Positions 26,401 through 41,400 of a stretch of 64,000 bases of DNA are shown piece by piece. Numbering within the stretch: the stretch's first letter is position 1; each line of letters begins with the position of its first letter. The position numbers were made by a program, and so were the translations under genes. Source of the stretch: Branchiostoma floridae (lineage: Eukaryota > Chordata > Leptocardii > Amphioxiformes > Branchiostomatidae); contig NC_049983.1 of NCBI RefSeq assembly GCF_000003815.2, positions 3,262,906 through 3,326,905 of the forward strand, read 5' to 3'. A model generated the notes under the pieces. The model worked only from the letters and a program-made list of their open reading frames with translations, had not been told where the DNA came from and did no database searches.

Positions 26401-29400
26401 TATATACAAGGTGGTGCACTAATCACATTAGTATACATAGGCGCAACCGGGAAGCCACCTGTTCAAATACCAAAAAATAAGTGCGGATGACTGGATATAA
26501 GAAATTCTTTTCACTCACAACCACATATTTACAAGAGCCAGCGTCTCGGGAGCAATGGTTTCGGAGACCGTCAAGATACCCAAGACAATAATGATGACCA
26601 ATTGTGACATTCATATGTGAATTGCCTTCTGTCCATTGCAAAAAATGTGTGTCATACGTCATTGTATTTATATGTCTCTTAGAACAAAATGCCGAGGATC
26701 CTATTATGTACACAACACTATTCACTACTGAAGAATTCCAGAGGCCTTATCAATACCTTCGGCACTTGGAGTCTGGAGAGGACTTGGACAAGTTTACGTT
26801 CACCCCTGGCGTTTTTGTAAACAACCATGTCGACTTTCTAACGGTTGTTCTCCGGTAGGTTTTTTCATAGCAAACCGACGAGTTTTATTTCAGAACGTTT
26901 TTATTGTTCAACGGAGAGTGCATTTCTCGACATGGATTGTTACGTTATAAGTTCCTTTGCACACTCCTTAAAACAGCGCTAGCATTCTTCCAAATACTAT
27001 TGTTGCTTCACATAGCTTGGCAATAGTAAAGGCTTCTGAAAGACAACATTCTTTTTGATATCCAAGTACATGTTAACAGCAGACGTTAAGTTTACCGCCT
27101 TTATTTGTGTGTGTGTGTGTGTGTAATGATTATTGGTTCATCAATGCAACAACGACTGATTGACTTGTTGATAATGACACCTAGCTGCAGTGCAAAGTCA
27201 CTATTGCTACGAATAAAACGATAGATCGCCATCGAAGCGTCAGCTGTTATTATCTACCTGGTTTCGAAAAAAAAAACCCAACCTTTTTCTATTCAGTAAT
27301 TCACTACCCTGGTGAGACTATTCAAATATTTACCGAAGAGCCATTTCTGTTATAGCCACTGCGGAATCAAGGATCCATCTTGGGCAGAACTGCGTCACTT
27401 TCTTTCCTTCCTGAATTACCAGCTGAGAGATTACGAGCAGTCCGACTTCTGCAAAACATTTTTGCATGACAGTCTACCTGGGCTGAGAAAGTTTGTCGTC
27501 GAATTCATGATCATCATGTCCAAGGTAATTCTAGGCTTTTATAACAACGCTAAGGACAATGCCATTGATTGTTGTATGCAGAAATTCACAAGTTCCGAAA
27601 AGAGAAGCCACAAATGAGAACTAGAGGGGGGTGGAGGTGGGGGGGGGGTGATATAAGGATCAGAGGGTAAACGGGGTAGGGAGGATTAGCATCAGGGTAG
27701 GAGGTTTTTGTGACTTCTCTGTTCATCCGACGTAAGGCGTGAATGCGTCAAACTAACCATCTAACCATACAGACTGTGTGCTACATCAATCTAACCATAC
27801 TTTGTAATCTAGCCATACAGACTGCGTTATACGACGATGTAACCATACTTAACTATCTAATCATGCGAACGCTGAGCTACATCAATCTAACCATACATTG
27901 CAATCTAACCATCGGCATATAAACTGCTGCTACATCAATCTAACCATACATTGCAATCTAACCATCGGCATATAAACTGCTGCTACATCAATCTAACCTT
28001 ACATTGTAATCTAACTATACAAACTGTTTTCTACATCAATCTATTTCCTGGCTTGAGCTAAAATAAGGAACATATAAGCATCAGGTGTAAACATACATCG
28101 ATACTTTCTCTCACTACAGCAGGCGTTTACATCCCTCAGGAACTGTGGAAAACGATCTAAAATTTGCGATTTTATTGCCCAATATCGAGATTTTCCACCG
28201 AACTTGACTGTCTATTGGGATGCCATTATAACAGATCTACTACTACAAGCCTCTTACCGCCCGACTAGTCCGTGAAATCACGCGGGCGCGCACCATATTA
28301 CAGTCTCGCGAGACCTGGCGCTGGAGATTGGCATGCCAGGTATTGCAGTATGACTTTGTAGATACATCTCATGTAATTTCTAAACATCCAAATTTTACAG
28401 GACTTCGCGACTCCCTCCCTTGAGATGGCCGATGAAAGCCCTTCATTCAAGGTTGATGATACAGATGCAGCGGAGACGGAGGATCCTATTCAATACCATC
28501 TGCGTCGAAGATGGGAAAATAGGTAGGAGTACAGTAAATCCAACTATCGTGCTAAGACTGAGTACATTATGGTTTTTACTATCTCAGAGGAAAGATGTAC
28601 ACATCATAGGGCCCAAATTGTGACAATCGGTTTATGATTGAAGAAGGCATGTGATATAAAAAACTATTCCATAAAATTTATGTTAATATTTCGTGTCTCT
28701 TTTGACATTTTGTGACCTCTTCATCCAGCCCTCATCCATACTTGTTCTTCAACTCCGATCACCACACGATGACATTCCTTGGCTTCCATGTGGATAGAAA
28801 TGGGAACATAAGGGATCCTACCGACAACAGTGTTCTGCAGCACAACGTCATGAAGAAACAACTATGGCAGGGTTTAGACCTGCAGGGGGTAGATTTGAAT
28901 GCCAACTTTGATAAGATGCAAAGGTAAGTGTTGTATGCTGAATAACACGTTATACTTTTTCTATTTCTTCATAACAGCTTGATATATGGTTATTATCCTA
29001 ATAATGTTGATTTCAGGGTCGAGAAGATCAGGAAACTACGCATGGTCATGGGGCTGGATAAAGGCAAATACTTTGATCCTGACGAGAGTTACGAGCTTAC
29101 AACAGACAACGTGAAGAAAATTCTGGCAATACACATGCGATTCAGGTAAGTCGCCACTTCTGATGTTCTATTGCGTACGGAAAGGAAATCTTGAAGTCCT
29201 TCACTTGCACTATCAACCTGAAATATCTAGAGCAACGACATGTTTAGTTTGTTTCGTCCAAAGTGTTTACGATTCTGACGGGCTTTCAAAAATCATACAA
29301 TTGTTCAGGTGTAACATCCCCGTCATCATAATGGGAGAGACAGGCTGCGGGAAAACACGTCTTGTGAAGTTCATGTGTGACCTACAGGCTGGTCCTCCTG

Positions 29401-32400
29401 CAAACAAAGACCGGCCAAAGAATATGATTATCATGAAGGTTGGTACTGGTACTTAATTAACGTATTGGAAGTTCTATAGCTATATAAACCCAAGACCATT
29501 TATTATAGTGATAGCAGTGAAAATGATCAGCAACAGCTATTGAAATGACATCATTGAATTGCAATATATCAAGTCAGATATTGATAAATTTCAATTACCT
29601 GATTGTTATGCTAGCATTGGTGAATTGTTAAATCATGTTGGCACATTACACACAGTAAAGACACAGTGACTATTCTTATACATCTTTGAAGCTATGGTTG
29701 TGTAAAAAAAGAGTGTCTTTACTCTCATGATAGCAGATTTAAAGACAGATTAGAAACCTTTGTACAATCGTGTTTTATGTACAATGTCTTATTTAACCTT
29801 CTATAAACTAGCTTCATGGAGGTGTGAGTGCAGCAGACATCATCCGTACAGTGAAAAAGGCACAGAGGCTAGCCACAGAGAACAGGCGGCGACACAACGT
29901 CGAAACTGTGCTTTTCCTCGACGAGGCAAACACGAGTGAAGCCATTGGCCTTATCAAAGAGATCATGTGTGATGGGACCGTGAATGGAAAACCTCTGCCC
30001 ACAGGAGAAGAGAGTTGAAGATAGTTGCAGCTGTCAATCCCAGGAGGTAAGATAAAAAAAATGTCAACACTTTTTCCAAGGAATAGTTGTTCTTGTGTTT
30101 ATTAAAGTTTCTTTGGTTCTAAAACATTTTCAGCATCATGCTATTATGCAATTTATACTATCATAAAATAGAGTTCCACGAACACAGACCTTTGCCAAAT
30201 AAACCAGATTTGTTATGTAGAATGATGTCTATAGATGTGTTACTCATTACATTTTATTTCATATGCCTGGACTTGGTTTATAAAATTTCGCAATTAATCA
30301 TGCAAATTATATCCCAATTTACATAATTAATATCAAATTGTATCAAACATCCCTTAAGCTATTAGCATACCAAAAATGATGATGATCCTTTCATCCCTTC
30401 TTACTTATTCTCAGTCAAAGTCTGAAACTAAACTGGCTCCTGCAGTTAAAAAAATACGACTGGGGACCCAATCATACACCTCTTACTCTCTGCCCTCTTT
30501 CTCAGTTACATACGTGACAACTTTGAAAGTCCTATCATGGAATGCAGTGGATTTGTGAACATTTCTCGTTAATTATGCAAATTAGCTGTTAATCTATAGT
30601 ATCTCATTATGTAAGTCTTCACATAGGCTATCTACATACCAAAAATCATGACGATCCGTCAATACGTTCATATTTTCTAATTGATTATGCAAATGAGGTT
30701 TCCATTTGTATAATTGATATCTATCAACATTTCTCTCTTTCTCAAGTTTGCAAGTGACAAGTTTGCAAGTTATATCTTGGAATGGAGTGAATTTATGACA
30801 TTTCCTCATTAATTATGCAAATTAGTTGTTGATTTGCATGATTATTATTCTATTATGTTAGCCATCACTCATTCTATCTACATACCAAAAATCTTGATGA
30901 TCCATCAACAGGTTCTCGAGTTATTCTCGTCCAAAGTTTGAAAGGAAACCGGCGCCTGCAGTTCCAAAAAGCCGCAATGGAGCCCAAACTCACAGCACTC
31001 ACTCTCGGCCACAAGGGCTATCTATCACTTAACTCAGCAAGCCACCAGGGGGCCCATTATCGAACTTGACCTTCTTTTTCCCGACCCCTACCCACCTACC
31101 AAATATCATCAGGATCCGTTCAAGGCTTCTCGAGTTATGTTGTTCACACACACAGAGATAGACAGACAGGCAGATGTACAAGCCTAAAACATAGCCTTAG
31201 CCATTCTGGCAAAGGTAATGAAAAACACAGGTTATTTCAAGTATCTATGTAATTGTATGTTCAATTTACATGTTTGTGCTTGTTGTATTTTTACTCCAGG
31301 CATACACGAACTATGATTCGTCGTCTTGAACAAGCTGGGCTTGGCTACCACATAAGAGCGGAGCAAACAGAGGACAAACTTGGTACTGTCAAATCACTAC
31401 TACCAAAAGTATATACTAGGCCTTTGACTTGTGAATAAGTGGTGTATGTTTTGGCCCTGGTGCGGCTGCAGCGTTTCAGACTTTGAAGGAGAATCTTTAA
31501 AGATATGGTTGTTGTTGGTAATAAATAATAACATAGCACCTTTTGCTGTGTTAAGTTAACTAATATGATTTATGATCAATTAGACCACGTTGACAAAGGT
31601 ATAAGGTTCTACTATATAGTTCGTCCAACCAAGCTATTCATGTATTCCACAAAAGCCGACTATTACAGCATCAGAATTGTATTATGTAGGCCGCATCCCC
31701 ATGAGGCAGTTGGTCTACCGAGTACAGCCGCTTCCACCAAGTATGCTGCCTTTAGTTTGGGACTTTGGTCAGCTCAACAAGCAAACCGAACGGCTTTACA
31801 TTGAACAGATGGTCAAAAGATGTGTGAGTATTGTTATTCGTATTGAGTTGATGTATCATTTTCTTATCAAGAAAACACATGTTCTTCCATTGTATCATAG
31901 GCGTTCTCAGTCAATGATTTTTCTTTCATTTAAAAAAGTGGACAAATACATAGGGATTATTGTCTTGAGTTTCTGAGTTGTCTAACATGATGTACCCGCA
32001 GTGAGGTCGGCCTTTGGAAGGCCAGCCTGTCGCAGTCTGCACAGTAGAAATATGATTCGATATATTTGTGATACATCAGTGAAATGTCAGTCTATATGAC
32101 TTGTATGCGTTCAAAGACGAACAAAATACTTTTTGACGACATTCGTTTTCTGTATATTTCTAGGTAAGTAAAGACCGGATCCCTGCAGAATCAGTAGATG
32201 TGGTGACTGCGGTATTAACAGCCTCTCAAGAATTCATGAGAAAGAAGAAGGTCAGGATGTTTCTTCACATTTTCATTCTAACTTCAAGCTAGAGTAGTTT
32301 CCATTAGTATTTGCTTTTAAAGTTATTTGACTTGAGTTGAAACTCGTTCATATCTTTTCTTGGCATATTTTAGGATGAGTGCAGCTTTGTGAGTCTTCGA

Positions 32401-35400
32401 GACGTGGAACGTACCCTCACCGTCATGGCTTGGTTTCTGCAAATTTTGCCTGTTTTGTCAGCCTTGATGAACGAGAAGATCACTCGAGAAACCCGAGCCA
32501 GCACTACTCAGGTGTGACTATCTGAATCCAAACTTTCCGTGCGTGTATTTTAGTACAGTTTAATGTAGTGAATGAATATAAAAAAGCATGTCATCATCAT
32601 TGGTCAGCTCCGGTACAGGCGACAATGTCTATATTGTTTTCAATAATATAACATATCCGATGCACTGTGCTTAACTTGTGTGTATTTTTGAGAATATTAT
32701 TTGGTCATGTGACCTTAGCCCGCTCTTTAATGCTGTCAGTGGACCACTGTTTCCCTTGAAAATAACACATTTCTTTTTCCAGAAGATCACCAATGTATGC
32801 CGAGCCCTAATCCTCGCCCTTGGTGTGTGTTATCAAGCGCGACTGGAAAAGAGAAACGACTACAGAAAGGCGATTGCAAAGCACTTCAACGGGCAAATCT
32901 TCAAGCTACCCAGGGGAGCAAAAACAATCGAGAGAGAAACAGAAATGTTAGTTGACGGTAGTTTGTGTTTTTTAAGTGTTGAATTGTCATACAAAATACA
33001 CTTATTCCTTAATTACTAGAATTTACAGATAGAGACAAAGATAGCTCTTTATAACAAACTATTGTTACTGAAGAGGGTAAAACCATTCATCTTTGTTAAT
33101 ACTCGTCCTTTGTAGATGCCAAGATGTTTTCTTGGACCAGTTGGAAACCCTACTGGCGCCAAGCATCGCCCGAAATACTGCACTCAAGGAGAATGTCTTC
33201 ATGATGGTGGTTTGCATCGAGCTACGAATCCCCCTGTTTCTGGTAGGAAAGCCTGGGAGTTCAAAGTCGTTAGCAAAAAGTGTTGTCAGCGATGCCATGC
33301 AGGGTGACTCGGCTCCCTCCGATTTCTTCAAGAGAATGAAACAGGTGAACAAACAAAATTTATTTGCAAATCATTGCTTTCCATGATCATATTTTGTGTT
33401 CAAATGTCATCAATAAATGCATGATATTTTTGTACAGGCTCACATGGTGTCCTTCCAGTGTAGCCCACTTGCTACCCCAGAAAGTATCGTGAAGACTTTT
33501 CACCAGTGCAGCATGTTTCAACAAGACAAAGACCTCACAAAATTTGTCTCCGTCGTTGTTTTGGATGAAATTGGGCTTGCAGAGGACTCGCCGAAGATGC
33601 CACTAAAGGTAATTATTTTTGCAGCATGTCATGAAAGGGTTAAAGGAAGAAAAATACCAAGAGGTAAGAAACGAGCCTTATTTTAGTCTTGTTTTCTTAA
33701 ATATGTTCAGTTTTGATCAGAAATATTGATTACGACAGACTTAGTTTTTAGTTCGATCACTTTTACCACACTGTAGACACTGCACGCCCTACTCGAGGAA
33801 GGTTATATTGAGGAAAGTGGCAACAGCGACGACACAAACCTACTGCAAAAGAAAGTCGCATTTGTTGGAATCTCCAACTGGGCTCTCGACCCTGCCAAAA
33901 TGAACCGAGGCATCTTCCTCTCCAGAGGAGTTCCAGACAATGAGGATCTCAAGAAAAGTGCAAGGTAAAATAATGATATATGAGCATTTTTTAGCTGAAA
34001 ATACAAACTGTGAATAGTTTTTAGCAATGGTAAGGCATATATAATCATCCCTTTCAACATGTTTGATAAATTAAATGTAAAACTTTTAGCCCTGGCCTTT
34101 CCCACGCTGCTCAACCGTTCTGTATGAAGATATAAAAAGCATTAAAGACCAACCGGTTCCTTGATAAAACATGCTATAGAAATAGATACATTTATTTCAT
34201 GATTATGTTTATTTATTTCCTGATTATAATTATGTCTATCGCCATGACCTTCACTACTGTTGCTCCAGGGGCATATGTCAGCATGATGAAAGAGTCATGA
34301 CGCAGCTACAAACCATGCTGGGCAGCTTGGCTGGTGCATACACAGATCTGTATCGCCCACAGTTGAAGGATAGGGAGTACTTTGGTCTTCGTGACTTCTA
34401 CAGGTAACACATACGTCATTCAATGTATGTAGATTACATTCACCTAAATGTAGACTACATTCGATGAATGTAGACAACATATACCTACATTCAATGAAAG
34501 AAGACTACATATACCTACATTTGATGAATGTAGACCACATTCGTTGAATGTAGATCACATGTATTACCTTATTTTTTTTATAAATAATGTAAACGATGGT
34601 TTCATCTAAGGGCCACCACGGTCTGTCCCGTTCGATAGTGATACCCAGCTTTTTTTCTTCAATATGACGTATAGAAAAGAAGAAACTATCACTCTACCAA
34701 AAATCAACCATATTGATCTGCCCATGGGGGCTAGTGTTCTCGTCGTGGTCCCTGTCAGGCACGTTTTGAGTAAAAGAATATTTCAGTCACTTAAGTTCTA
34801 AATTGTTCAAACAATTAAAAATGAACATTTTGAACATCATATATATCTATATATCTATATATATACATACATATGTATGTATATATTTGTTGGAAAAACT
34901 GGGAAAATAATGGTACAATTATCTCTTTGAATAGAACAATTTTCAAACATGTGTGTTTTTGTCACTGTTTAAGTTCCAACAATTTGCGTCATTTTTCCCT
35001 CCATACAAACTACTAGTATTATTGAGCTGTATTATTACCCCCATGACTCAAGATGCAAAGCTGGGTCTTTTTGGTAGGTATATAGTGGATGATCATATGG
35101 ATGATACAAATACCCCTTCACAAACAAAGGACGAACAAGAAAAAGGTCACATGAAAAGGTCTCTATGTCATATCTACTAGTAAATACTATTGAATGACTA
35201 CTTACTTACTATTGAATGACTACTGTATGAATGAAATACCATCGTTGCAACTCAGTACCGTTTTTTCTTAAAGTCTTATCAAAATGGTGAGCAACTTCTC
35301 TCGAACGTCTGGTCACCCTCCTTCACGCGCCGAACTGGAGCATGCCATCAAGAGAAACTTCAGTGGCAGAGACGACGTTGATCCTCTCCAAAAGTTCCGC

Positions 35401-38400
35401 AAAGTTCTGGAAACTTGCGCTGATCAAACATTGAGGCCAACCGACCCAGACTGCAGTCCACTTGGCCTCATTAAAGCCAGTCTAGAGGGTGTCCATGGTG
35501 ACAGGTAAAGGAAAAGAGTTGTTTTGAAATGACCATGAGTGGCTTGTATATAAGTTTGTAATTTTCCAGAATGTATGCAATCAAAGAACCAATCAAATGC
35601 AATGGCTGCCGTTTATCTTTGCATTGAGATTGCAATAAAGTCTTTTGAGAAACTGTTTGATTGTTGTTATTCTTATCATGTTTGTGATGTATATATGCAT
35701 ACCTTTTTGTTCTGCAGTGAAGGGCGATATTTGCTGATTCTGACCAAAAACTATGCTGCGTTGGCCCTCTTACAACAAGAACTGCTCGATCCTAATAGTA
35801 CAGTCATCCTCTTCGGCAGCAGTTTTCCCCAGGACCAGGAATATACCCAGGTAATAGCCAACGTCATAAATATTGTTAAGCATTTTATTAAATCCTTTTC
35901 GTCGTCGAGTCCCAATTCATTGAATATCCTTGTTCACATCAACCTGCAACGGATTTAAAAGCAGCTATGACGTAGGTTTGAACAGTAAGCTGTTCGTAGC
36001 TTCTTTCTTTTTTTCTTTTTTTCTTTCATCTTTATATTTTACATCGCTTACTGCTTACAGATTTGCCGTGACATCAATCGCATCAAAGTCTGCATGGAAA
36101 CAGGGCGAACTGTTGTCTTACTCAACCTGGAGAATCTGTACGAAAGTCTCTACGACGCGCTGAATCAGGTATGCATAGACTAGTTTATATATCTTTCGCA
36201 AAAATATTTCAACACGTTACATGGCATGTGTTGTCCGTAGAATTTTGGCTTTAGGTGTGAAGTTCATATGCAACTTCCACTGTTTCTTTTCATAAAGATC
36301 ATTGAAACATATCACATGTCAGTACCCAAAGTCTCATGTGAAGTCTAGTCATGATTGAAGTTATGATTGAATGATTCACGTTCTCCTGTGGTTAATTAAA
36401 TGTTGTATGTATAAGTGCTTCGGTTAAGCATGTTAAGAATGTACACTAAAATGTAAATATTGATTTCATATGGCCATTCCTGTCACATGTCTGTTACAGT
36501 ACTACGTGGAAATGGGCGGACAGAAATATGTTGACTTGGGCCTTGGTACCCACAGGGTGAAGTGCCGCGTGCATAAGGATTTCAGGTTAGTACCTACATG
36601 TACAATGTATTGTTGGCGATCTATCATTCAAACAATGCACACTTATAAGGATGAAGTGTATAGATGACAAATGTTAACTTGGCGGACACTACTTATATAA
36701 ATCAGACCGTTCTACTTCCCCATGTCTTTAACAGTTTTTTTTTGTTATCTTAGGTTGCTTGTCGTAGCCGAGAAGGACATCGTCTATGAAAAGTTCCCGA
36801 TACCGCTCATAAATAGACTGGAAAAACACGTCCTCTCGGTGTCAACGATACTGACGCCTGCACAGTGTGGTATTGCAAAGAGGGTGGGTGAGTGGGCCAA
36901 GGCGTTTGTCAATGAGGCTGGTGCCAGAAACAGGAACAGGTATGTTTGTGTAGAGTGTACCTTAGACCACATTGGTAAAATTGCTAGCTATGGTCATCAG
37001 ATTATCCATGAACACATTTTTACAAAGTGTTTTATTTAACTGTTGTTTAGATGTAACAAAAAGCCTGATGAAGCCTTCATTGGGTACCATGAGGACCTTC
37101 CTGCAACCGTCGTTCATCGCGTGTGTCAAGATGTCGACACTAATGGTGACATGTGGGAGGAAACAGTAAGTTACACTGTTGAAATGTGCAAAAACTTGAC
37201 AACAGAGTGTAGTTATCAGTCTTTAGTTGGTTTGCAGCTTAAAATTAACCAAATCTATCATTTCCTATTGCTTCTTAGCAAAAGGTATCACCAATTCATC
37301 TTGTTAATATGTTTCAAATATTTGTTTTTTTTTTGCCATAGGTTTGTTATGCAACAACACTAAGAAAATAAAACAGTAAAAGAAATTATCATAAAATGGT
37401 TTGTAAATTATAATAATAAATTACTGAAACGTTGGCGACAAAAAATAAAACTCCATTATGCATAGTATAGACGTCTGTTGGACAAAGCTATCAATGACAA
37501 GCCGATCTGACTGCTGGACGTAAATTAATCGACTAGCGCATTTTATTTATAAAATGAGGTATTTATATGTTAACCAGGCTGACGACAGGAAGGCAGCTAA
37601 CAATGCCGGAAAATGTATCTTAGCATGTTACTACCAAGCACTAGTAATGGAAAAGCATAGCCACTGTGCCTTGATAAAGACCTGCTACTAACGTTTGTTA
37701 GTATTTTTCCCCTTTAAATAACAAATAAGCGCATACATGCCTGATGGCTTCATAATAATATACATATATATACTTCATAGTCTTCATAGATTATACTTCA
37801 TAGTCTTTTTGCATAGAAACATTTTCTGTATACATTGTAAAAATGAAGACAAGTTAAAAAACTTTGATCATAGTTATTTATCTGTACAAATATAAAGGTG
37901 TTCGAAAGGGCGAAAGAGACCCTTCTCCAATGCGCAACTCCGGACGCCGTGGTCTGCCTTGGAAGCTCACATCTCACCTCCGAAGCTGACACTTTGGCAC
38001 ACAAGTACTTCCATGATCAGCACCACTCCAGTCTTGCGGACTTTCTACTCCATAACATCCAGAAAGAAGGAAGGACTGGACTTTTAGCACAGGTATCTTG
38101 TTAAAAATTCAAGTCGTCATGGTACAATCGTCTCAGTCAAGATTAGTTAGAATGTGTATCCAAACGTTATCAGTAATGATCAATGTTTGCATCACCTTAC
38201 GATATAATGGAACTAGTCCTAGCAGTAACTTAAATCGATATACAAATACATCGCCAATACAGGTAACAACGCATGGCCGTCTGCTATCAAGACACGACCT
38301 CCCAAACCTGAGAGAGACGCTTAGTCTGAAAGCTGTTGTGCAGCTTCTTTCGTTACAACAATTCGACACAGAGCAACAATTCAGCAGACGTATTGGGTGA

Positions 38401-41400
38401 GTTGTGTACAGTTTGCATATTGAAAGTGGTCGTAAGGATTTTGCCCAGATTCACTATTGCTATGTTAAAGCCTAAGAAATGTTATGTCACGTAGAATTAT
38501 ATATAATTGTAAATTTATATTTCCAGTGACATGTACACAATTCAATTAATCTAACACAAGGAACTACGTCCTTGCAATTTCAAGAGTCTAAAATGTAGCT
38601 TTTTATTGCTCAGCCTTTTCCTGGAAGAAAGTCTTGCCGAGGGAGGTCTCATGGTCGTGCAATGTGACTCTGGTGACATAAACACCAACCTGATCGCCTG
38701 TGCCTCCTACACCGTCAATACTGAACGGGCACAAACAGGCAACCTACGGTCCAGCGTGGTCTTTGTAATTCAGCTACCCAGAAACACAAGAAAAGGATTC
38801 TCCGGTCTTGGTGGTGGGCAGTGGCAGTGCTATCACATCGATGATGTTCATCCCCCAGACAACAGCTCCCCAGATGTGGCCACCATGCTTGGGAGGTCAG
38901 TCAGTAGCCTCATCAGACAACGTGTCACAACCTTACTAGACCTGAATGATGACGCGTTGACTGACCTCTGTATGGCCGTCAACTCCATCCAGATCCAAAA
39001 CGTCAACAGTCCTCGTCAGGACATCAAGTCGGAAAGATTGGCCTCCCCAAAGGACCAGCAGAGAGAACCGGTACCACAAGACACAATAGAGCCGGATAAT
39101 TCGGAGCTTGAGGACCGCATTGACGTAGCAACTCTCTTCCGCTCTTCTGTACAATCTGCAGCGGCGCGTTTGACCGATCCCTCCGAAGTCAAACAGAGAA
39201 CCATCGACAGAATCGAACTTCTACTAAAGCTTCTGGCGAACAAGGGAAAACAAACTGAAGGTATGCATCTTCCCTAAATTTCACAACCTAGATGATTATG
39301 TCATTAAGTGCTTGCAAGGCGCCGTTCTTACTAAATCCAATTATTTCTTTCCATGATAGCCCGGCTCACGTTTGCTGAAGTGCTGAGAGGCAGAGTAGCA
39401 CAGCTGCTGATGGAACAGGAAGAGTCACAGGTACACATGGGATCAAATTGGCTTTCACAAGAGGCAGCGGCATCCAAAGCTATTCGTCAGGCTGGAACTT
39501 TAAGGTATGCAGCAACGAAGGTTACTGACGAACATTCCATGTGATGTACGCGTTAGTCCTTTTACTTATAAAGCTGCTGTTGAAAAGCAAGCAGAGCAAA
39601 TGATTTGTCATAAATATGCTTTTAACTTATGTGGAATCCTTCTTAAAACTATTTTCTTTGTTACTACTAAGCTACTCGGTATCTTTGTTTCAGACGATCG
39701 GCATGGGTCTATTTGAAATCTGTTGTGTCTCCCATGCTGGCGGAGGTGATTGCGTTCTTCGACAGAAACTTCAACCTGGATCTGCTTAAGACAAAGGAAG
39801 AATGGTTGCGTCAGCTTTGGCTTCATCTTGCAGCCAACGACAAGGCAATCAATCTCCATTACGAAGACTGCCTTTCTCCGAAGAAACGTACAGTTCGTGA
39901 GACGGTGCCTGTCCAAACATCCGGATACGATGGTCAGCTATTCCAGTGCCATCTTCCGTTTTCCTGGCTAATAAGGGAGTTGGTGGACAAGTTGTGGCAA
40001 GATGCCACAGTTATGACAGGTATGTTATAAACCGCTTTTATGAAATTTTAATAGTCCAAAGAAGACATTGTGCACTTTACTCCTGAAGGTGTGTCTAGAC
40101 AAAGGAGGTCTCTTAGTAAAGTGATGAAATAGTAGCCGATATATAGTAAATGGCAGTTGGCAACAACTTTGTATTAATGGTGAACACCTTGATATTCCAT
40201 GCAGCACGAACGTCTGAGTCATTTCAAGAGGTGCTTAGGAATGCATTTGACGAGACTGAGATTGGTAGACAGCTTAGCAAGGCGACAAAGTCGTGTACAG
40301 ATCCCGCCGAGATCATGGTGAGATACATCCATGACTATGTGCTGATGACCCAGAAGATCACTACTGGCTCAGAAGTGGAGATCAAGGTACTTTTATCCTC
40401 TAGTTTTTCGTTAGTAACGATCTTGAGATTGCTTTTCAAGTTGAATTTGTCTTTCTTTTTTGATCCAACATCACAGCGGTTCCCAGATCGCAATAGTTTT
40501 ACAAAATATATGCTATTACATTTAGCATTCAAAACTCGATCAATTGTGTATTTGCGAATTTGACAAGGCATGGACACGTAGTATGTTGGAAATATTTCAT
40601 CGTCTCAAAACTCACAACACACTTCTGTTTATGTAATTAGCTCTTCTGCAGAGCAGTGGAACATGCCGTGTCAATTGTGAGAGAGAGTCAAGAAATTCCA
40701 CTCGCACCCCACGTCACCGATGTGCATATAGCTGTTGACGAAGGAATCCGGAGCTGTTTGTCACGTTTCTCCCAGCTAGTGGAATCTTGGCCAGATCAGC
40801 TACCTACTCTGGAGACCGCTTTGTGTAATCGTCCAAACATGGTAAGTCACAGAGGAGCATGGAAAAAACTATTTACCTAAGCGGTGCTGATCGATCGTAA
40901 TTTCATGTGTACAGTCACAAATATCTATGTGTGAGGTTTCGCACACTAGGTGGATGAGCATGTATACTGAGTCAACACTTTCTTCCTTAGAAACTCGATG
41001 TTGCAGCGTTGCGTTTGGCACTCGAAAAACTATCCGAGGCTCTCTGGCAGCTAACAACCACCATGGATAAACAACGCTGGGGGTCTAAATTGCAGTCAGT
41101 TGGTTTGCTGGCAGAGGAACTTTTCGCGGCCTACAAAGTGAACTCGACTGGACAGCACCCAGAGGGACAGCTAAACCATTCCCTTCAGGGGTGTAGGTGA
41201 GTATAACACAGATTCACATATTTCATTCTAAGGATTATAAAGTGGTTATAGGTAACTTGCCATGCTCTATTTCATCGTTAACTACTCAAGGCTTGGTTCG
41301 TTCTGATTCGAGTGTTCGAATCAGAACCAAATGGTCCCGGCCGGATAGAATTAGAATCCTGATAAAGGCATCGATCTTGTGCCCTTGCAAAATGCACTTG

